This document shows, piece by piece, positions 5,833-6,041 of a DNA stretch of 6,041 nt. Below the pieces are notes generated by a model. It was given only the letters and a program-made list of their open reading frames with translations, did no database searches and was not told the DNA's origin. A program made the position numbers and the translations under genes. Source of the stretch: an uncultured Oscillospiraceae bacterium (GTDB lineage Bacteria > Bacillota > Clostridia > Oscillospirales > Oscillospiraceae); the NCBI GenBank assembly GCA_900763965.1, contig CAAFMG010000123.1:1-6041 (forward strand). Reading direction: 5' to 3'. Each line of letters opens with the position of its first letter. Position 1 is the first letter of the stretch.

Positions 5833-5984
5833 TATCGCCGTCTGCTCCACAGAAAGAATCCAAAGAAGATCATCCCCGCACCGCCCAGGCTGCAAAAAAA
5901 CCAGGAGTTCAGCGCATGACCCACCATCAGCCCCAGGCCAAAGCAAAGACAGCACCACCCCTGAAGCTGTTTCTTCCGGCACAT
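5832..5984 (-). CDS. Small Cys-rich two-helix membrane protein (50 aa), hypothetical
   Basis: Seen: a complete frame of 50 codons plus TAG, with ATG at 5982-5984. The protein starts MCRKKQLQGW and ends FFLWSRRR. Two hydrophobic stretches (about 9-25 and 28-46) are joined by a short turn at HALNS, and both ends are basic. This predicts a helical hairpin with both termini in the cytoplasm. Five cysteines (2, 11, 12, 14, 31) are notable. A GGGGGTG ribosome site lies 6 nt before the ATG. I do not recognise a named family. That it is coding is supported by the ribosome site, the start and stop, the positive-inside layout and the sensible composition. It ends 65 nt before the SPOCS gene on the same strand, and the -35 of that gene's candidate promoter overlaps its stop codon. 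Inference: possibly a forespore-envelope or other sporulation membrane protein; this rests only on its neighbour. Confidence 0.7.
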   Translation of the reverse strand: MCRKKQLQGWCCLCFGLGLMVGHALNSWFFCSLGGAGMIFFGFFLWSRRR

Positions 5985-6003
5985 AAAAAACACCCCCTGC
6001 TTA

Positions 6004-6032
6004 TTTCTATGCAGAGAGGTACAGTAATATAT
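6004..6032 (-). promoter_or_regulatory. Candidate sigma-E-like promoter for the small membrane protein gene
   Basis: On the minus strand ATATATT (6026-6032) is followed after 14 nt by CATAGAAA (6004-6011). The Bacillus/Clostridium sigma-E pattern is KMATATT, 14-15 nt, CATACANT. The spacing fits and most -10 positions match; two -35 positions do not. Transcription would begin just before the ribosome site, giving a leader of about 20 nt. A mother-cell promoter would suit a SipL-like gene downstream. This is by eye only. Confidence 0.35.
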
Positions 6033-6041
6033 TCAAAAAGC

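Noticed and set aside
5783..5986. 67-codon plus-strand frame at the right edge
   Set aside because: It has low-complexity basic composition and no convincing ribosome site. It overlaps the better supported minus-strand small membrane protein.

Overview
The window looks like a chromosomal piece of an anaerobic, spore-forming Firmicute, most likely a gut clostridium of the Oscillospiraceae/Ruminococcaceae type. The evidence is the GC-rich coding DNA, strong AGGAGG ribosome binding sites, a SPOCS/LysM spore-coat-type protein and the Firmicute-specific DUF951 protein next to rarA. This placement is inference from gene content; no rRNA or other marker gene is present.

All six recognised genes lie on the minus strand, so transcription runs from the right edge to the left. 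From right to left: (1) a 50-residue, Cys-rich two-helix membrane protein (5832-5984), then a SipL-like SPOCS + LysM protein (4270-5766), closed by a strong intrinsic terminator (4221-4262). A sigma-E-like promoter candidate precedes the small gene, so this may be a sporulation unit. (2) rarA (2914-4173) followed after 12 nt by a DUF951 gene (2710-2901). The rarA promoter lies inside the U-tract DNA of the preceding terminator. (3) After a 209-nt intergenic stretch with a clear promoter, two COG0523-type P-loop GTPase genes. The first (1370-2500) is a full CobW-type metallochaperone with a very His/Cys-rich insertion. The second (422-1366), only 3 nt downstream, is a divergent GTPase-like domain fused to a TIGR03943/DUF1980-like C-terminal domain. 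A terminator at 345-394 ends this operon.

The leftmost 420 bases hold no gene I can support. They contain many short perfect hairpins with 3-nt loops, three of them back to back with single-base spacers (197-259). A 16-bp inverted repeat (59-74 / 241-256) encloses most of this DNA, and an orphan minus-strand terminator lies at 14-44. It looks like a dispersed, structured intergenic element.

The most interesting items are the GTPase pair, probably for zinc or another transition metal and including an unusual GTPase-DUF1980 fusion; the symmetric repeat structure of the His/Cys domain; the hairpin array; and the small membrane protein upstream of the SPOCS gene. No mobile-element genes, CRISPR array, tRNA or rRNA were seen.
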